Shown in pieces: positions 1-8,275 of a DNA stretch of 64,000 nt (the first letter of the stretch is position 1; each line of letters starts with the position of its first letter). Source of the stretch: Actinomycetes bacterium (GTDB taxonomy: Bacteria > Actinomycetota > Acidimicrobiia > Acidimicrobiales > Acidimicrobiaceae). The notes beneath the pieces are model-generated. The model worked only from the letters and a program-made list of their open reading frames with translations. It was not told where the DNA came from and made no database searches. The translations under genes were made by a program, and so were the position numbers. The stretch covers positions 1 to 64,000 of the forward strand of contig JAJZBG010000006.1 of assembly GCA_021799035.1 (NCBI GenBank). The letters are read 5' to 3'.

Positions 1-35
1 TCAAGGGCGTGAAGGTCGTCGACGTCGGTGTATGA
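1..35 (+). CDS. Possible 3' end of a gene running in from the left edge
   Basis: Reading from base 3 gives KGVKVVDVGV followed by a TGA stop at 33-35. The alternating hydrophobic pattern looks like a terminal beta strand, so this may be the last ten codons of a plus-strand gene that begins outside the window. The piece is too short to identify, and chance cannot be excluded. Confidence 0.3.
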   Translation, partial: KGVKVVDVGV

Positions 36-86
36 CACAAACGTTCTTTGCCTGCCATTCTCTTGTGGTCGATAGAGGACTTCTCA

Positions 87-521
87 TCATTCACTCTGTT
101 CCAGCCATCCAAAAATGGGTTCCAGATCTCGCCACTCTTTTCTTTCAAAGCCGTCAATTTGCACGGATCCATCTTTTGGATGGAAGCTGGCATTTACACC
201 GTTTCTAGTTGACGAGAAAAAGATATCGTCCTCTTCCATCTTGCGAAGCTCCCACCATTCTCTAAATATCGGCGCCTCCACTACTCCGATGGGCTTGTTT
301 GCTTTGTCGTACCTCTCCTCTATTGTTAGAAGAAAGGACTCGAAGCCTTCAAAGCAGCGGCAGGCGAAGAATTCGAGTATCTCAGCCGCCCAGTTCTCTT
401 GTTCCACAGAAAGGTGGAACCCGTAGCTTTCTATGGTGCTGCCTAGTGTCGCGGGCTGTAGGTTTCCTAGTAGATCTAGCTGCCACTGCAGCTGCTCGAT
501 CTTTAGTTCTGGCGTATTCAT
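87..521 (-). CDS. Hypothetical protein, 144 aa, soluble and acidic
   Basis: I do not recognise this family. The product is soluble, rich in Trp, Glu and Phe, with no signal peptide or membrane segment. The C-terminal half (residues ~100-144) contains an alternating pattern that could be a small beta sheet. Four in-frame ATG codons exist. The one at 521 is preferred because GAAGG precedes it at a five-base spacing, whereas the longest form (start 572) has no ribosome site. It is followed by no obvious partner, and the next feature upstream is a short tandem repeat and a tRNA gene. It could be strain-specific accessory DNA. Confidence 0.55.
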   Translation of the reverse strand: MNTPELKIEQLQWQLDLLGNLQPATLGSTIESYGFHLSVEQENWAAEILEFFACRCFEGFESFLLTIEERYDKANKPIGVVEAPIFREWWELRKMEEDDIFFSSTRNGVNASFHPKDGSVQIDGFERKEWRDLEPIFGWLEQSE

Positions 522-687
522 GCCAACCTTCGTTATCGTCATGCGCATCTGCGCCGCATGGGATATATGCATGAGAGACAGAACTTTCTGGGGAAGCTTG
601 AATTTAGCCGATTTGGGACTTTTTTCCTAGCGGAGCAAATTCATGAACTGGCAAAGACCGGGGATTGGGGGAAGTCGCCGACTGGAC

Positions 688-728
688 GGTAGTTGGTCGG
701 TAGTTGGTCGGTAGTTGGTCGGTAGTTG
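688..728. repeat. Tandem 11-bp repeat, 3.7 copies
   Basis: Three perfect copies of GGTAGTTGGTC (688-698, 699-709, 710-720) are followed by the first eight bases of a fourth (721-728). The array lies in non-coding DNA between a hypothetical gene and tRNA-Pro. It has no dyad symmetry, so it is not a terminator. Copy-number slippage is the likeliest origin; a protein-binding iteron is possible but unsupported. Confidence 0.9.
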
Positions 729-861
729 CAGAAATAATTGTGGCGCAATCCCACGAATATCAGCGAACGGTGGCGGACGACGAATTGCGTGTGTTGGAAT
801 TTAGGCTACTTTGGAATACCTGTTCAAAGGCCATTTCTAAAACCTGTGACCTGCTATTTCG

Positions 862-939
862 TGGTCGGGCTGCCGGGATTTGAACCCGGGACCTCTTGAC
901 CCCCAGTCAAGCGCGCTAACCAAGCTGCGCCACAGCCCG
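862..939 (-). tRNA. tRNA-Pro (anticodon GGG)
   Basis: The minus strand folds as a complete cloverleaf: acceptor CGGGCTG pairs with CAGCCCG, the anticodon stem CTTGA/TCAAG encloses a loop with GGG, and the T arm has the GGTTCAAAT loop. The C1-G72 acceptor pair, A discriminator and GGG anticodon identify proline. The CCA tail is encoded in the gene (862-864). There is no variable-arm extension. It lies upstream of the hypothetical gene and downstream of the small zinc-ribbon gene, all on the same strand. Confidence 0.96.
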
Positions 940-1033
940 TTGTCACTTCGATAGTAACCAGTGCGAATTTGGAATCGTGCTGCATCGCTCCAGATATCCA
1001 GCAAGTTGTGTAGGAAAGGCAGCCATGCTTTAT

Positions 1034-1237
1034 CTAGTGACCGATGATTCTGGAAAGCCAGAATACAAGCTGAATAAGCCTATAAGTGAGATAGATCACA
1101 GTGGCGACTATGAGGAGCTTGAAGTGCCATGGCGCCTTTTTTGGAGGTGCAATGACTGTCCCGCATTCTGGACACTCCCCTTTCCTACCTATTTCATCGT
1201 TTTCACGAAACTGTGTGCAGGTTTCACAAAACGGCAT
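1034..1237 (-). CDS. Small zinc-ribbon membrane protein, 67 aa
   Basis: The product has two CxxC knuckles, CETC near residue 4 and CPEC near residue 23, as in a treble-clef or rubredoxin-like zinc ribbon. One hydrophobic helix follows (residues ~40-62), so the zinc ribbon probably sits at the membrane face. It starts about 60 bp downstream of der on the same strand and may be cotranscribed with it. The ATG at 1237 is chosen; TTG at 1249 and GTG at 1246 are alternatives. Its function is unknown. The paired cysteines and coding-like composition argue that it is real, not a chance ORF. Confidence 0.7.
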   Translation of the reverse strand: MPFCETCTQFRENDEIGRKGECPECGTVIAPPKKAPWHFKLLIVATVIYLTYRLIQLVFWLSRIIGH

Positions 1238-1296
1238 TCGCAGCACCAATGACTCTGATCTTCAACAAATACATCCTATGCCCCGGCAATGGACAT

Positions 1297-2691
1297 TTAT
1301 CTGCCCGATCTTCGTCGCACCCGCATTTTCACTGGAGTCGGACCCAGGCCAAAGCGCTCTCGTATTTGCTTCTCGATGTATCTGAGGTACCCAGGAGACA
1401 GCTCTTTGGTAGTGAAGAGGGTAAACGTCGGAGGGTCTGTGGCACCTTGCACCCCGTAAAGTATCTTCGATCCTTTTGGGGCGCTCTTTGCTTGGGCCTG
1501 CTGTAGGAGCAAATTCAACTCACGAGTGGGAATCCGGTTACGATATGCTGCAATTGAATCGGAAAGAGCTTTCCATAGTCTTGTCACGCCAAGACCTGAC
1601 AGAGCCGAAATTCTCAGCACTGGGGCGTAGCTGAGATATGCGAGTCTATCCTCAACCTCTTCATTCACCTTGAGCTTCTCTTCCGTGCTGAGAAGGTCCC
1701 ACTTATTTAGGATGACCACGACTGGAGAGCCGGCTGCGTCGATTCGCTCCGCGAGGCGCTGATCTTGGTGCGTGACGCCTTGAGTTCCGTCAATTACAAG
1801 AAGAGACACATCTGCCTCATCGATAGAACGAAGCGTCCTGATCATTGAATAATATTCCGTGCCTTGTTCAATTCGAGATTTTCTTCTAAGACCGGCTGTG
1901 TCAATGAAGCGCAAAGTCCCGATTTCAGTTTCGACTATCGTGTCTACGGAATCAGTGGTCGTTCCGGCCTCATCATGGGTGATTGAAAGCTCTCCACCGA
2001 TTAAGCGGTTGAAAAGTGTTGACTTGCCCACATTCGGCCTGCCCACGATCGCGACAGAAAAAGAGCTCCTTGACTCTAAAGTTTCTTCGAATGCTGCCTC
2101 TGACTCTGACTCTGACAACATGGATTGGTCTAACTCAGACGCCACTTCGGGGCGTATTTTTCTCAGCTCTTCGACAATTCGGTCGAGCAAGTCACCAGTC
2201 ATCCGGCCGTGTAGCGCTGAAATGCGTACCGGCTCCCCAAATCCGAGACGCATGAATTCCCAGACCTCACTGTCTCTGCTCGATGAGTCGGCCTTATTTA
2301 CCACTTGTATAACCGGTAGCGATAGCCTATGGAGCATTTCTGAAACAGCTAGATCTTCATCAGTGACGCCGACAGTTACGTCCGTCATGAAGATGATGAG
2401 ATCTGCCTGTTTGGCCGCCTTCTCTGCTTGCTCGGAAATCTTGCTCTCTAACGCTCCTCCTGAAGCAAGCCAGCCACCTGTGTCAATGATTTCGAAGTCT
2501 GCACCCTGCCAATTTGCTGTCAAGATCTTCTTATCCCTAGTCACACCTGGCATGGAATCGACTATTGCTACCTGCTTTCCGATGATTCGATTGATTAGGG
2601 TAGATTTCCCGACGTTTGGACGACCAATGATTGCGACTCTGCCGAGAGATTTTTGCTTGGGTAGAAACTTGTTAGCTCGTTCTGCACTCAC
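1297..2691 (-). CDS. der: Ribosome biogenesis GTPase Der (EngA)
   Basis: Der is a double GTPase that works in the cytoplasm on maturation of the 50S ribosomal subunit. Two GTPase domains are seen: G1 GRPNVGKS at residues 23-30 and again at 217-224, G3 DTGG near 70 and DTAG at 264-267, G4 NKAD at 122-125 and NKWD at 319-322. A C-terminal KH-like domain follows, with the usual basic end RVRRRSGR. The 464-residue length is normal, and a slightly long acidic linker separates the two domains (~180-208). Translation starts at GTG 2691 after AAGGA. It lies 81 bp downstream of the DUF512 gene on the same strand. Confidence 0.97.
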   Translation of the reverse strand: MSAERANKFLPKQKSLGRVAIIGRPNVGKSTLINRIIGKQVAIVDSMPGVTRDKKILTANWQGADFEIIDTGGWLASGGALESKISEQAEKAAKQADLIIFMTDVTVGVTDEDLAVSEMLHRLSLPVIQVVNKADSSSRDSEVWEFMRLGFGEPVRISALHGRMTGDLLDRIVEELRKIRPEVASELDQSMLSESESEAAFEETLESRSSFSVAIVGRPNVGKSTLFNRLIGGELSITHDEAGTTTDSVDTIVETEIGTLRFIDTAGLRRKSRIEQGTEYYSMIRTLRSIDEADVSLLVIDGTQGVTHQDQRLAERIDAAGSPVVVILNKWDLLSTEEKLKVNEEVEDRLAYLSYAPVLRISALSGLGVTRLWKALSDSIAAYRNRIPTRELNLLLQQAQAKSAPKGSKILYGVQGATDPPTFTLFTTKELSPGYLRYIEKQIRERFGLGPTPVKMRVRRRSGR

Positions 2692-2772
2692 GGCGATCCT
2701 TCGATGGTTGGTTTAGCGGGAAGCAAGATTACCTGCTTTAGAGCCTAGTTGGGATAGCTGCTGCTCCACTTG

Positions 2773-4140
2773 CTATCTCGACTCGAGAGCTCTTAGTAGA
2801 GAATGACCGTCGGTATTGACAATCTCGACTCGACGTGGCAGATCATGAGGAGTCATGCCGTCGAGAAAGCGACCCTGAGACAGGCAGACGTCAGGGAGTA
2901 GGTATCTGTCGCCTTCAGGCTGATTGTCAAGGACTCTCGCAAGATCTTCCCCAACCATGAGACCAGCCACGCCCACGTTGCCCCCGAAAAACCTGTTCTC
3001 GACAATGACGAATCTCACATCCTCCCGTGGGTGCTGTCGCACAAGAGGCTCGAGGACTCTAAACCCGTAGGAACCTGTCAGGATTCCTACCCTCTTAGTC
3101 GATGGGTTCGGGTGCTCGGAGTCTCTTCTGGTCTCCGCAACCCTTGCCGCCCTGTAGCCGGCAGCTGGTGCACCATCAACGGACGCGAAGAAACCAGGCT
3201 TGACTCCATATGCATGATCAAGGTCACCGTTGAAGGCAGATTCAAATGCACGCGCCATGCCAATGCCGTTCTCATGCTGAGGAAATCCTTCATAGGTTTC
3301 CGCGCGAGGAAAGTCCCTCCCCGCCAAGAGGTAATATTCGTCTGAGGCAAAAATCATTCTTCTGTCAAGAAGTGACATGCAAATATCCTGGTATGTTTCT
3401 ACGAGATCTACCACTCGCTCTGCTTCGGCACGCGTGTGAGGTCGCATGTTTTGCTCCTGCGAGAATTTAGATACGCCTAGTGGAACCGCTGCCACGGATG
3501 CAAGCTCGTGGTACTCCTCTAGGATTCCTAACAACGTCTCTTCGAATTGGTCTCCGTCGTTGATGCCTGGGCATACAACGATCTGTCCATGGACCTCAAT
3601 CCCAGATTTCAGAAGCTCCTTTAGCCACCGCAAAGAGGTTGCTCCCCTCTTATTGCGAAGAAGCCTTGCTCTCAATGTGGGGTTTGTTGAATGGATCGAG
3701 ACAAAGAGTGGCGACAAGCGTTCGGTTATCACTCTTTCCAGGTCGAATTCTGTAAATCTGGTTAGTGTGGTGAAGTTTCCGTAAAGAAATGAGAGCCTGT
3801 AGTCATCGTCTTTCATATACAAGCTCTTCCTGAGCCCTATAGGGAGCTGGTAGATGAAACAAAACTCACAGTGGTTGTCACAAGTGCGCACCTGATCGAA
3901 AAGAGGTGACTCAATCTCTGCGCCAAGAGGCTCGCTGGCAAGTTTCTCAATAGAAATGGAGTGTTGAAGACCACCCCTTTCTACCTCGATTTCAAGCTCT
4001 GCTTCGTCAACAAGCAGCTGGTACTCGATGATGTCCCTTGGACGTCTTCCGTTGATTGTCAAGATGTGGTCGCCGGGAAGGATGAGCGCCTTTTCTGCGA
4101 CTGATCCCCTAGCCACGGCTGAGACGCGAGGCAAAGACAT
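2773..4140 (-). CDS. DUF512 family protein (PDZ plus radical-SAM-like, YtlA/NifB-like)
   Basis: This is the DUF512 family, common in clostridia and actinobacteria, of unknown reaction. An N-terminal PDZ-like domain (residues ~5-65, GDHILTINGR) precedes a radical-SAM-like barrel whose cluster motif reads CDNHCEFCF, with cysteines at 87, 91 and 94 (Cx3Cx2C). The C-terminal DUF512 part ends in a conserved stretch (GGNVGVAGLMVGEDL, DVCLSQGRFLDG). The length of 455 is typical. In actinobacteria and firmicutes it is usually found beside der, as here. A role in ribosome maturation or RNA modification is a guess from context only. It is divergent from ispH, with 38 bp between them. Confidence 0.9.
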   Translation of the reverse strand: MSLPRVSAVARGSVAEKALILPGDHILTINGRRPRDIIEYQLLVDEAELEIEVERGGLQHSISIEKLASEPLGAEIESPLFDQVRTCDNHCEFCFIYQLPIGLRKSLYMKDDDYRLSFLYGNFTTLTRFTEFDLERVITERLSPLFVSIHSTNPTLRARLLRNKRGATSLRWLKELLKSGIEVHGQIVVCPGINDGDQFEETLLGILEEYHELASVAAVPLGVSKFSQEQNMRPHTRAEAERVVDLVETYQDICMSLLDRRMIFASDEYYLLAGRDFPRAETYEGFPQHENGIGMARAFESAFNGDLDHAYGVKPGFFASVDGAPAAGYRAARVAETRRDSEHPNPSTKRVGILTGSYGFRVLEPLVRQHPREDVRFVIVENRFFGGNVGVAGLMVGEDLARVLDNQPEGDRYLLPDVCLSQGRFLDGMTPHDLPRRVEIVNTDGHSLLRALESR

Positions 4141-4178
4141 GGTTTCTATAGTATTTCCTAACCACTAATCTGGTACAC

Positions 4179-5234
4179 GTGGATGTCCAGAAGGTTTTGC
4201 TCGCTAAGCCACGCGGCTTTTGTGCAGGCGTCGAAATGGCAATAAAATCGCTCACCTGGATGGTCAGAATATTTGATCCGCCCGTCTATTGCTACCATGA
4301 GATAGTCCACAACAAGGTTGTAGTGGCTCGATTCGAGCGCCTAGGCGTGAAGTTTGTGAATGATATCTCCGAGGTTCCACCTGGCTCACCTATCATGCTG
4401 TCTGCTCATGGATCTGCTCCGGAACTGGTGGAGGCTGTCAGAGGCATGAGCAAGGCAAGTATTAACGCAGTTTGCCCGCTGGTTACGAAGGTCCACCATG
4501 AAGTGAAGGTGCGCTCGAACAAAGGCTACTCAATTATCTACGTTGGCCACAGAGGCCACGACGAAGCAATTGGCACCACTGCAATAGCGCCGGACTCTAT
4601 CAGGCTCATAGAGGCCGAAGAAGATTTGAACCAGATTCCAGAGATTACGGGGCCTGTGGCCGTCATAAATCAAACAACGCTCTCGATGGATGAGTGGTCA
4701 GGAATCCGTGAATCGGTACTGAGAAGGTATCCCGACGTGTGGATGGCAAACAGGTCCGATCTGTGCTTTGCGACAACGAATAGGCAACTTGCAGTCAGGG
4801 AAATCGCGAAGCGTTCAAACACGGTGGTTGTAATAGGCTCAAGCAACTCATCCAATACAGTCGCGCTTGAAAAGACTGCCCGGAGATATGGCGCGAAAGA
4901 TGTATTTCGTGTAAATGATCCCTCCGAGCTGCCAGAAGAGATCTTTGGCGTTGTGGGTGTTACAGCTGGTGCTTCGGCCCCAGAAGACGTTGTAGAGGCA
5001 ATTGTGCAAAAACTCAATCCACGCGACGGGATCGAAGAGGTCGATGCCACCCAAGAGAACGAATACTTCCCTCCCCCTCCGGAGCTTCGCGATCTGTTGA
5101 AGGCACTTGTGGCGGCCGTTACTGTAGCCTTGCTTGCGCCGGGAGGTGCCAACTCTCCCGTCGAGAACGACAGCAAGCATGGAGCGGCACAAACCCTCAA
5201 TGCGTTACTAGAGAAGCGCGGCGCGACGTTTTAG
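4179..5234 (+). CDS. ispH: 4-hydroxy-3-methylbut-2-enyl diphosphate reductase IspH
   Basis: IspH performs the last step of the MEP isoprenoid pathway, reducing HMBPP to IPP and DMAPP with a 4Fe-4S cluster. The three cluster cysteines are visible in their motifs: RGFCAG (residue ~15), VCPLVTK (~98) and DLCFATTNRQ (~198). The TNRQ and SSNSSNT substrate motifs are intact. The start is GTG with no Shine-Dalgarno sequence; TAATCT at 4166-4171 ends seven bases before it, which suggests a leaderless mRNA. At 351 residues it is longer than the usual ~310. The extra residues follow the EYFPPPPELR motif and form a C-terminal tail with one hydrophobic stretch (LLKALVAAVTVALLAPGG). The gene stands alone, divergent from DUF512. 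Confidence 0.96.
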   Translation: MDVQKVLLAKPRGFCAGVEMAIKSLTWMVRIFDPPVYCYHEIVHNKVVVARFERLGVKFVNDISEVPPGSPIMLSAHGSAPELVEAVRGMSKASINAVCPLVTKVHHEVKVRSNKGYSIIYVGHRGHDEAIGTTAIAPDSIRLIEAEEDLNQIPEITGPVAVINQTTLSMDEWSGIRESVLRRYPDVWMANRSDLCFATTNRQLAVREIAKRSNTVVVIGSSNSSNTVALEKTARRYGAKDVFRVNDPSELPEEIFGVVGVTAGASAPEDVVEAIVQKLNPRDGIEEVDATQENEYFPPPPELRDLLKALVAAVTVALLAPGGANSPVENDSKHGAAQTLNALLEKRGATF

Positions 5235-5293
5235 GATCATTGCCGCCTCCCGCTGGGTACGGAGTGGCTCGTAGTGACGAAAGGGGCGCCAGC

Positions 5294-5995
5294 CTACTTC
5301 GATTCGACTAAGGACTGTGCTTCATCGAATAGTTGCTGAAGGGCATGGTTCAAGTCTTGTGAGAGCTTGGACAACGATGATCGAGTGACTCGATCAGATT
5401 CTTGATTTGTTTCGGGGTAGATGGGGTCACCCACAATCAAGACCACCTTGGCGGGCCTAGGAAGCTTTTTTGTCTTTGACCAAGCTTTTTCGGATCCACC
5501 GATTCCTACTGGGACAATCGGCACCTTGCCCTTCAGTGCGATATAGGCCGCACCTTCGAATAGGCCTTCTACAACGGGTCCGCTCTTTCTTGTTCCTTCT
5601 GGGAACAGAACAAGAGGCTCACCGCCAGAGAGAACCAGATTGCATCTTCTCATGGCGTCTCGATCTGCAATCCCACGATGAACGGGAAAGCTGCCTAGTG
5701 CGCTAAGAATCGTTCCCACCAACTTGTATTTCCATACCCCGTCCTTGCCCATGTACCTGAGCCGCCTTGTCGTAAGTGAAGCTACCAGCAGGGTGTCAAG
5801 GTTCGAGCGATGAACTGGTGCGAGTATGAAGGGTCCAGGCGGGAGTTTGTCAGCTCCGATGACCTTAACTCGCCACGCACTCCGGTTGATGAGAACCACG
5901 AGCGTACGTACGAAGCCATAGAAATAAAGCTCCCAGGCCTTTGGTGGCCGGATACAAAATGATTCAGATGCTGAGCTGGATGATTCTACTGTCAT
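5294..5995 (-). CDS. plsC: 1-acyl-sn-glycerol-3-phosphate acyltransferase (PlsC family)
   Basis: The enzyme acylates lysophosphatidic acid to phosphatidic acid at the inner membrane face. The catalytic HX4D motif is HRSNLD at 62-67, the glycerophosphate-binding motif FPEGTR is at 131-136, and the VPVGI block is near 160. One hydrophobic N-terminal segment (~24-38) would anchor it. It begins eight bases downstream of cmk, and its AGGAG ribosome site overlaps the cmk stop region, so the two are probably translationally coupled. The cmk-plsC pairing is common in actinobacteria and firmicutes. Confidence 0.92.
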   Translation of the reverse strand: MTVESSSSASESFCIRPPKAWELYFYGFVRTLVVLINRSAWRVKVIGADKLPPGPFILAPVHRSNLDTLLVASLTTRRLRYMGKDGVWKYKLVGTILSALGSFPVHRGIADRDAMRRCNLVLSGGEPLVLFPEGTRKSGPVVEGLFEGAAYIALKGKVPIVPVGIGGSEKAWSKTKKLPRPAKVVLIVGDPIYPETNQESDRVTRSSLSKLSQDLNHALQQLFDEAQSLVESK

Positions 5996-6002
5996 CTAAC
6001 TC

Positions 6003-6641
6003 CTAACCTATCTCCCGCTGACGAGACTTCTGCCTCTTCCAGGCCTTGACAACAAGAGTCTCGACCTCCTGGAGCGACAGCCGGGTCGTGTCAATCACAA
6101 GTGCATCGGGTACTTTGACAAGCGGGGCTGTTGCGCGCCCGGTGTCGCGTTGGTCTCTAGCAGCTGTGCTGTCTGCGGCAGCCTCGGATCGTCTTGCGGC
6201 TCGCACCCCTGCGTCTGCTTCCAGAAAGACCTTCAGAGAAGCGTCTGGGAAGACGACTGAGGTAGTGTCGCGTCCTTCGACTACTGAATCTCCGTGCTTG
6301 TCAACCCAGCTTCTCTGCCATTTGAGAAGCTTTTGACGAATTTGAGGATGAACCGCAATCTTCGAGGCTGCGGCAGATACGTCATCGCTACGAACCTTTG
6401 AGGAAACGTCGACCCCATCAACGATGCATGTTCCGTTTTCGAATGAAATGGCGGCTCCTTCAGTCGCTCTAACGACCTCGGCTTCGTCGTCCAGGTTTGC
6501 ATTTGCTTTGAGGGCTGCCCAGGCTGTCATTCTAAAGGTCGCGCCCGTGTCAAGGTAATTCAGCACCAGTCGTTTGGCGAGCATCCGCGCGAGAGTAGAC
6601 TTCCCTGTTCCAGCCAGTCCGTCTATGGCTAACACTTCCAA
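6003..6641 (-). CDS. cmk: Cytidylate kinase Cmk
   Basis: Cmk phosphorylates CMP and dCMP using ATP in pyrimidine nucleotide synthesis. The Walker A motif GLAGTGKST is at 8-16, followed by LDTGATFR and, further on, the conserved GRDTTSVVFPDA (normally GRDIGTVVFPDA) and the lid RSEAAADSTAARDQRD. It is 212 residues, slightly short for the family (~220-230). The start is TTG at 6641, supported by GGAGG eight bases upstream. It is the first gene of a cmk-plsC unit and is divergent from htpX. Confidence 0.95.
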   Translation of the reverse strand: MEVLAIDGLAGTGKSTLARMLAKRLVLNYLDTGATFRMTAWAALKANANLDDEAEVVRATEGAAISFENGTCIVDGVDVSSKVRSDDVSAAASKIAVHPQIRQKLLKWQRSWVDKHGDSVVEGRDTTSVVFPDASLKVFLEADAGVRAARRSEAAADSTAARDQRDTGRATAPLVKVPDALVIDTTRLSLQEVETLVVKAWKRQKSRQREIG

Positions 6642-6731
6642 CTAGCAATCCTCCAGTTCAGCCTGGAAATCAGGCTACACGTTCCTCTCAGGCAAATCAC
6701 AGCTGCATAAAGACCAGATGGTGCGCGCTGA

Positions 6732-6746
6732 TGCTTTAATGTATAT
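6732..6746 (+). promoter_or_regulatory. Extended -10 promoter for a leaderless htpX mRNA
   Basis: TGCTTTAAT (6732-6740) is an extended -10 element (TGN plus TTTAAT). A start site at the normal six to seven bases downstream falls on the A of the htpX ATG at 6747. No Shine-Dalgarno sequence is present. This reading is inference from sequence only. Confidence 0.5.
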
Positions 6747-7673
6747 ATGGCAATAACAAGGTTTCCAAAAGATCGAGGACTAAGCGCGAGGATGGGTCTC
6801 ACCATCTTCCTGATTGGACTCCTTTACGTAGTATTCATCTCGCTTCTAATAGCTGTCGGCGTCCAGTCAGTAACAGTGATTATCATTGCAGCTGCACTGC
6901 TGTTTTCGCAGTATTACTTCTCCGATAAGATCGCATTGTATTCTATGGGTGCACGCATCGTGACCAGAGAACAGGCACCTGAGCTTCACGCAATCGTTGA
7001 CAGGCTGGTTGCCATGGCTGACATGCCCAAGCCCCAGGTAGCTGTAGCAGATATCGACATGCCCAATGCATTTGCAACGGGACGTTCGCCGAAGGCGGCG
7101 GTTGTGTGTGCGACCACCGGGCTTTTGCGACGGTTGGACAACCAAGAGATCGAGGCAGTGCTCGCGCACGAACTGTCACACGTGGCACACAAGGACGTGG
7201 CAGTGATGACCATCGCAAGCTTTCTCGGAATGGTTGCTGGCTTTCTGACGAGAATTGCGTTATGGTCTGGAATGTTTATGGGTGGCGGAAACTCACGAGG
7301 GAACAACAACTCCAATAGCAACGCAGCGGTCATTGAGCTTGCGGTGGTTGTGGTATCTGCGATCATCTATGCGATATCGTTCCTTCTTACCCGAGCACTC
7401 TCGAGATATCGCGAGCTGTCTGCAGATCGCTCGGGAGCAATCTTGATCGGACGGCCCTCGATGCTGGCGTCTGCTCTGGTGAAGGTGAGTGGAGAAATGG
7501 GCCGGATTCCCACACGTGACCTTAGGTCGGCTTCAGCATTCAATGCTTTCTACTTTGCTCCAGCACTAACGCAGGGAGTTTCCTTAGGGAATTTGGTTTC
7601 GACTCACCCGACTCTGGAAAAGCGGCTCGAACAGCTCTCAAAGCTCGAAGAGCAAATGAATAGGCCGAGTTAG
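6747..7673 (+). CDS. htpX: Membrane zinc metalloprotease HtpX
   Basis: HtpX is a membrane-bound M48 protease that degrades misfolded membrane proteins. The zinc motif HELSH is at 141-145 and the third ligand Glu is E223 in RELSAD. Hydrophobic helices lie at ~18-38 and 40-56 before the catalytic domain and at ~152-176 and 195-215 after it, matching the family layout. An Asn/Ser/Gly-rich loop (181-192) between the last two is unusual but short. The 308-residue length is typical. It is followed ten bases later by pspAB, a pairing known in actinobacteria and pointing to envelope-stress control. Confidence 0.95.
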   Translation: MAITRFPKDRGLSARMGLTIFLIGLLYVVFISLLIAVGVQSVTVIIIAAALLFSQYYFSDKIALYSMGARIVTREQAPELHAIVDRLVAMADMPKPQVAVADIDMPNAFATGRSPKAAVVCATTGLLRRLDNQEIEAVLAHELSHVAHKDVAVMTIASFLGMVAGFLTRIALWSGMFMGGGNSRGNNNSNSNAAVIELAVVVVSAIIYAISFLLTRALSRYRELSADRSGAILIGRPSMLASALVKVSGEMGRIPTRDLRSASAFNAFYFAPALTQGVSLGNLVSTHPTLEKRLEQLSKLEEQMNRPS

Positions 7674-7683
7674 GCGAAGAGCG

Positions 7684-8253
7684 ATGAAGATCTTTGACAC
7701 AATTCTCGGTCGCACGCAACCTCCAAAATCGAACCTCGACAATCTCTTCTCTTTGCCGGGGGCCAGTATCACCCTTTCGGTTTCAGGAAACCTAGTCAGT
7801 ACAGGCAAGGCTGGTGTTTGTTTCAAGCCAGCGTCTGGCGCATCATTTGAAAATGCGCTTTCTGAATTTCAGACGGTACTGGAGACGATGGGCACGAAGG
7901 AGCCTGCACCCAGTGCGACCGATTCTTACGGTTACGAGTGGATTACGCTTGCAGACGATGACTTCGGGAATCTGGTCACCAAGGTCCACGTTTTGAATTC
8001 CACCATCAACGATGCCGGTTTCGGATCGCAACTTCTTTGCTCAGTGTTTCCATTCAAAGAAACAGAGAGCGGAGAGGTCGTCTACTTCGTGTATCTGTTC
8101 AAGCGGGGCTCATTCTATCCTTTTGTTCCCACGGGTCCTGAAAAGCGCAACAGCGAGAGGGAGATGGCTGTTAAGGCTCTCATTGAGAAGGAAATTCCGA
8201 TTGAACACGATCTTGCCCACTGGTTCCCGCTATGGGAGATTCCCCTCAGGTAA
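7684..8253 (+). CDS. pspAB: PspA-associated protein PspAB family
   Basis: The N terminus (IFDTILGRTQPPKSNLDNLF) and the overall length of 189 match the actinobacterial PspAB family, often encoded next to htpX and sometimes next to pspA. The biochemical role is not established; context implies membrane-stress response. The protein is soluble, with a mixed alpha/beta pattern and the conserved end HWFPLWEIPLR. It follows htpX by ten bases, so the two are almost certainly one transcript. No pspA gene is visible in the window. Confidence 0.8.
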   Translation: MKIFDTILGRTQPPKSNLDNLFSLPGASITLSVSGNLVSTGKAGVCFKPASGASFENALSEFQTVLETMGTKEPAPSATDSYGYEWITLADDDFGNLVTKVHVLNSTINDAGFGSQLLCSVFPFKETESGEVVYFVYLFKRGSFYPFVPTGPEKRNSEREMAVKALIEKEIPIEHDLAHWFPLWEIPLR

Positions 8254-8275
8254 GAAAACCTCTCCCAAAAGCTGG

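Noticed and set aside
1859-2716. 285-residue open frame on the plus strand across der
   Set aside because: It is the antisense frame of der. It has no family motif or ribosome site, and is Ser-rich as such shadows usually are.
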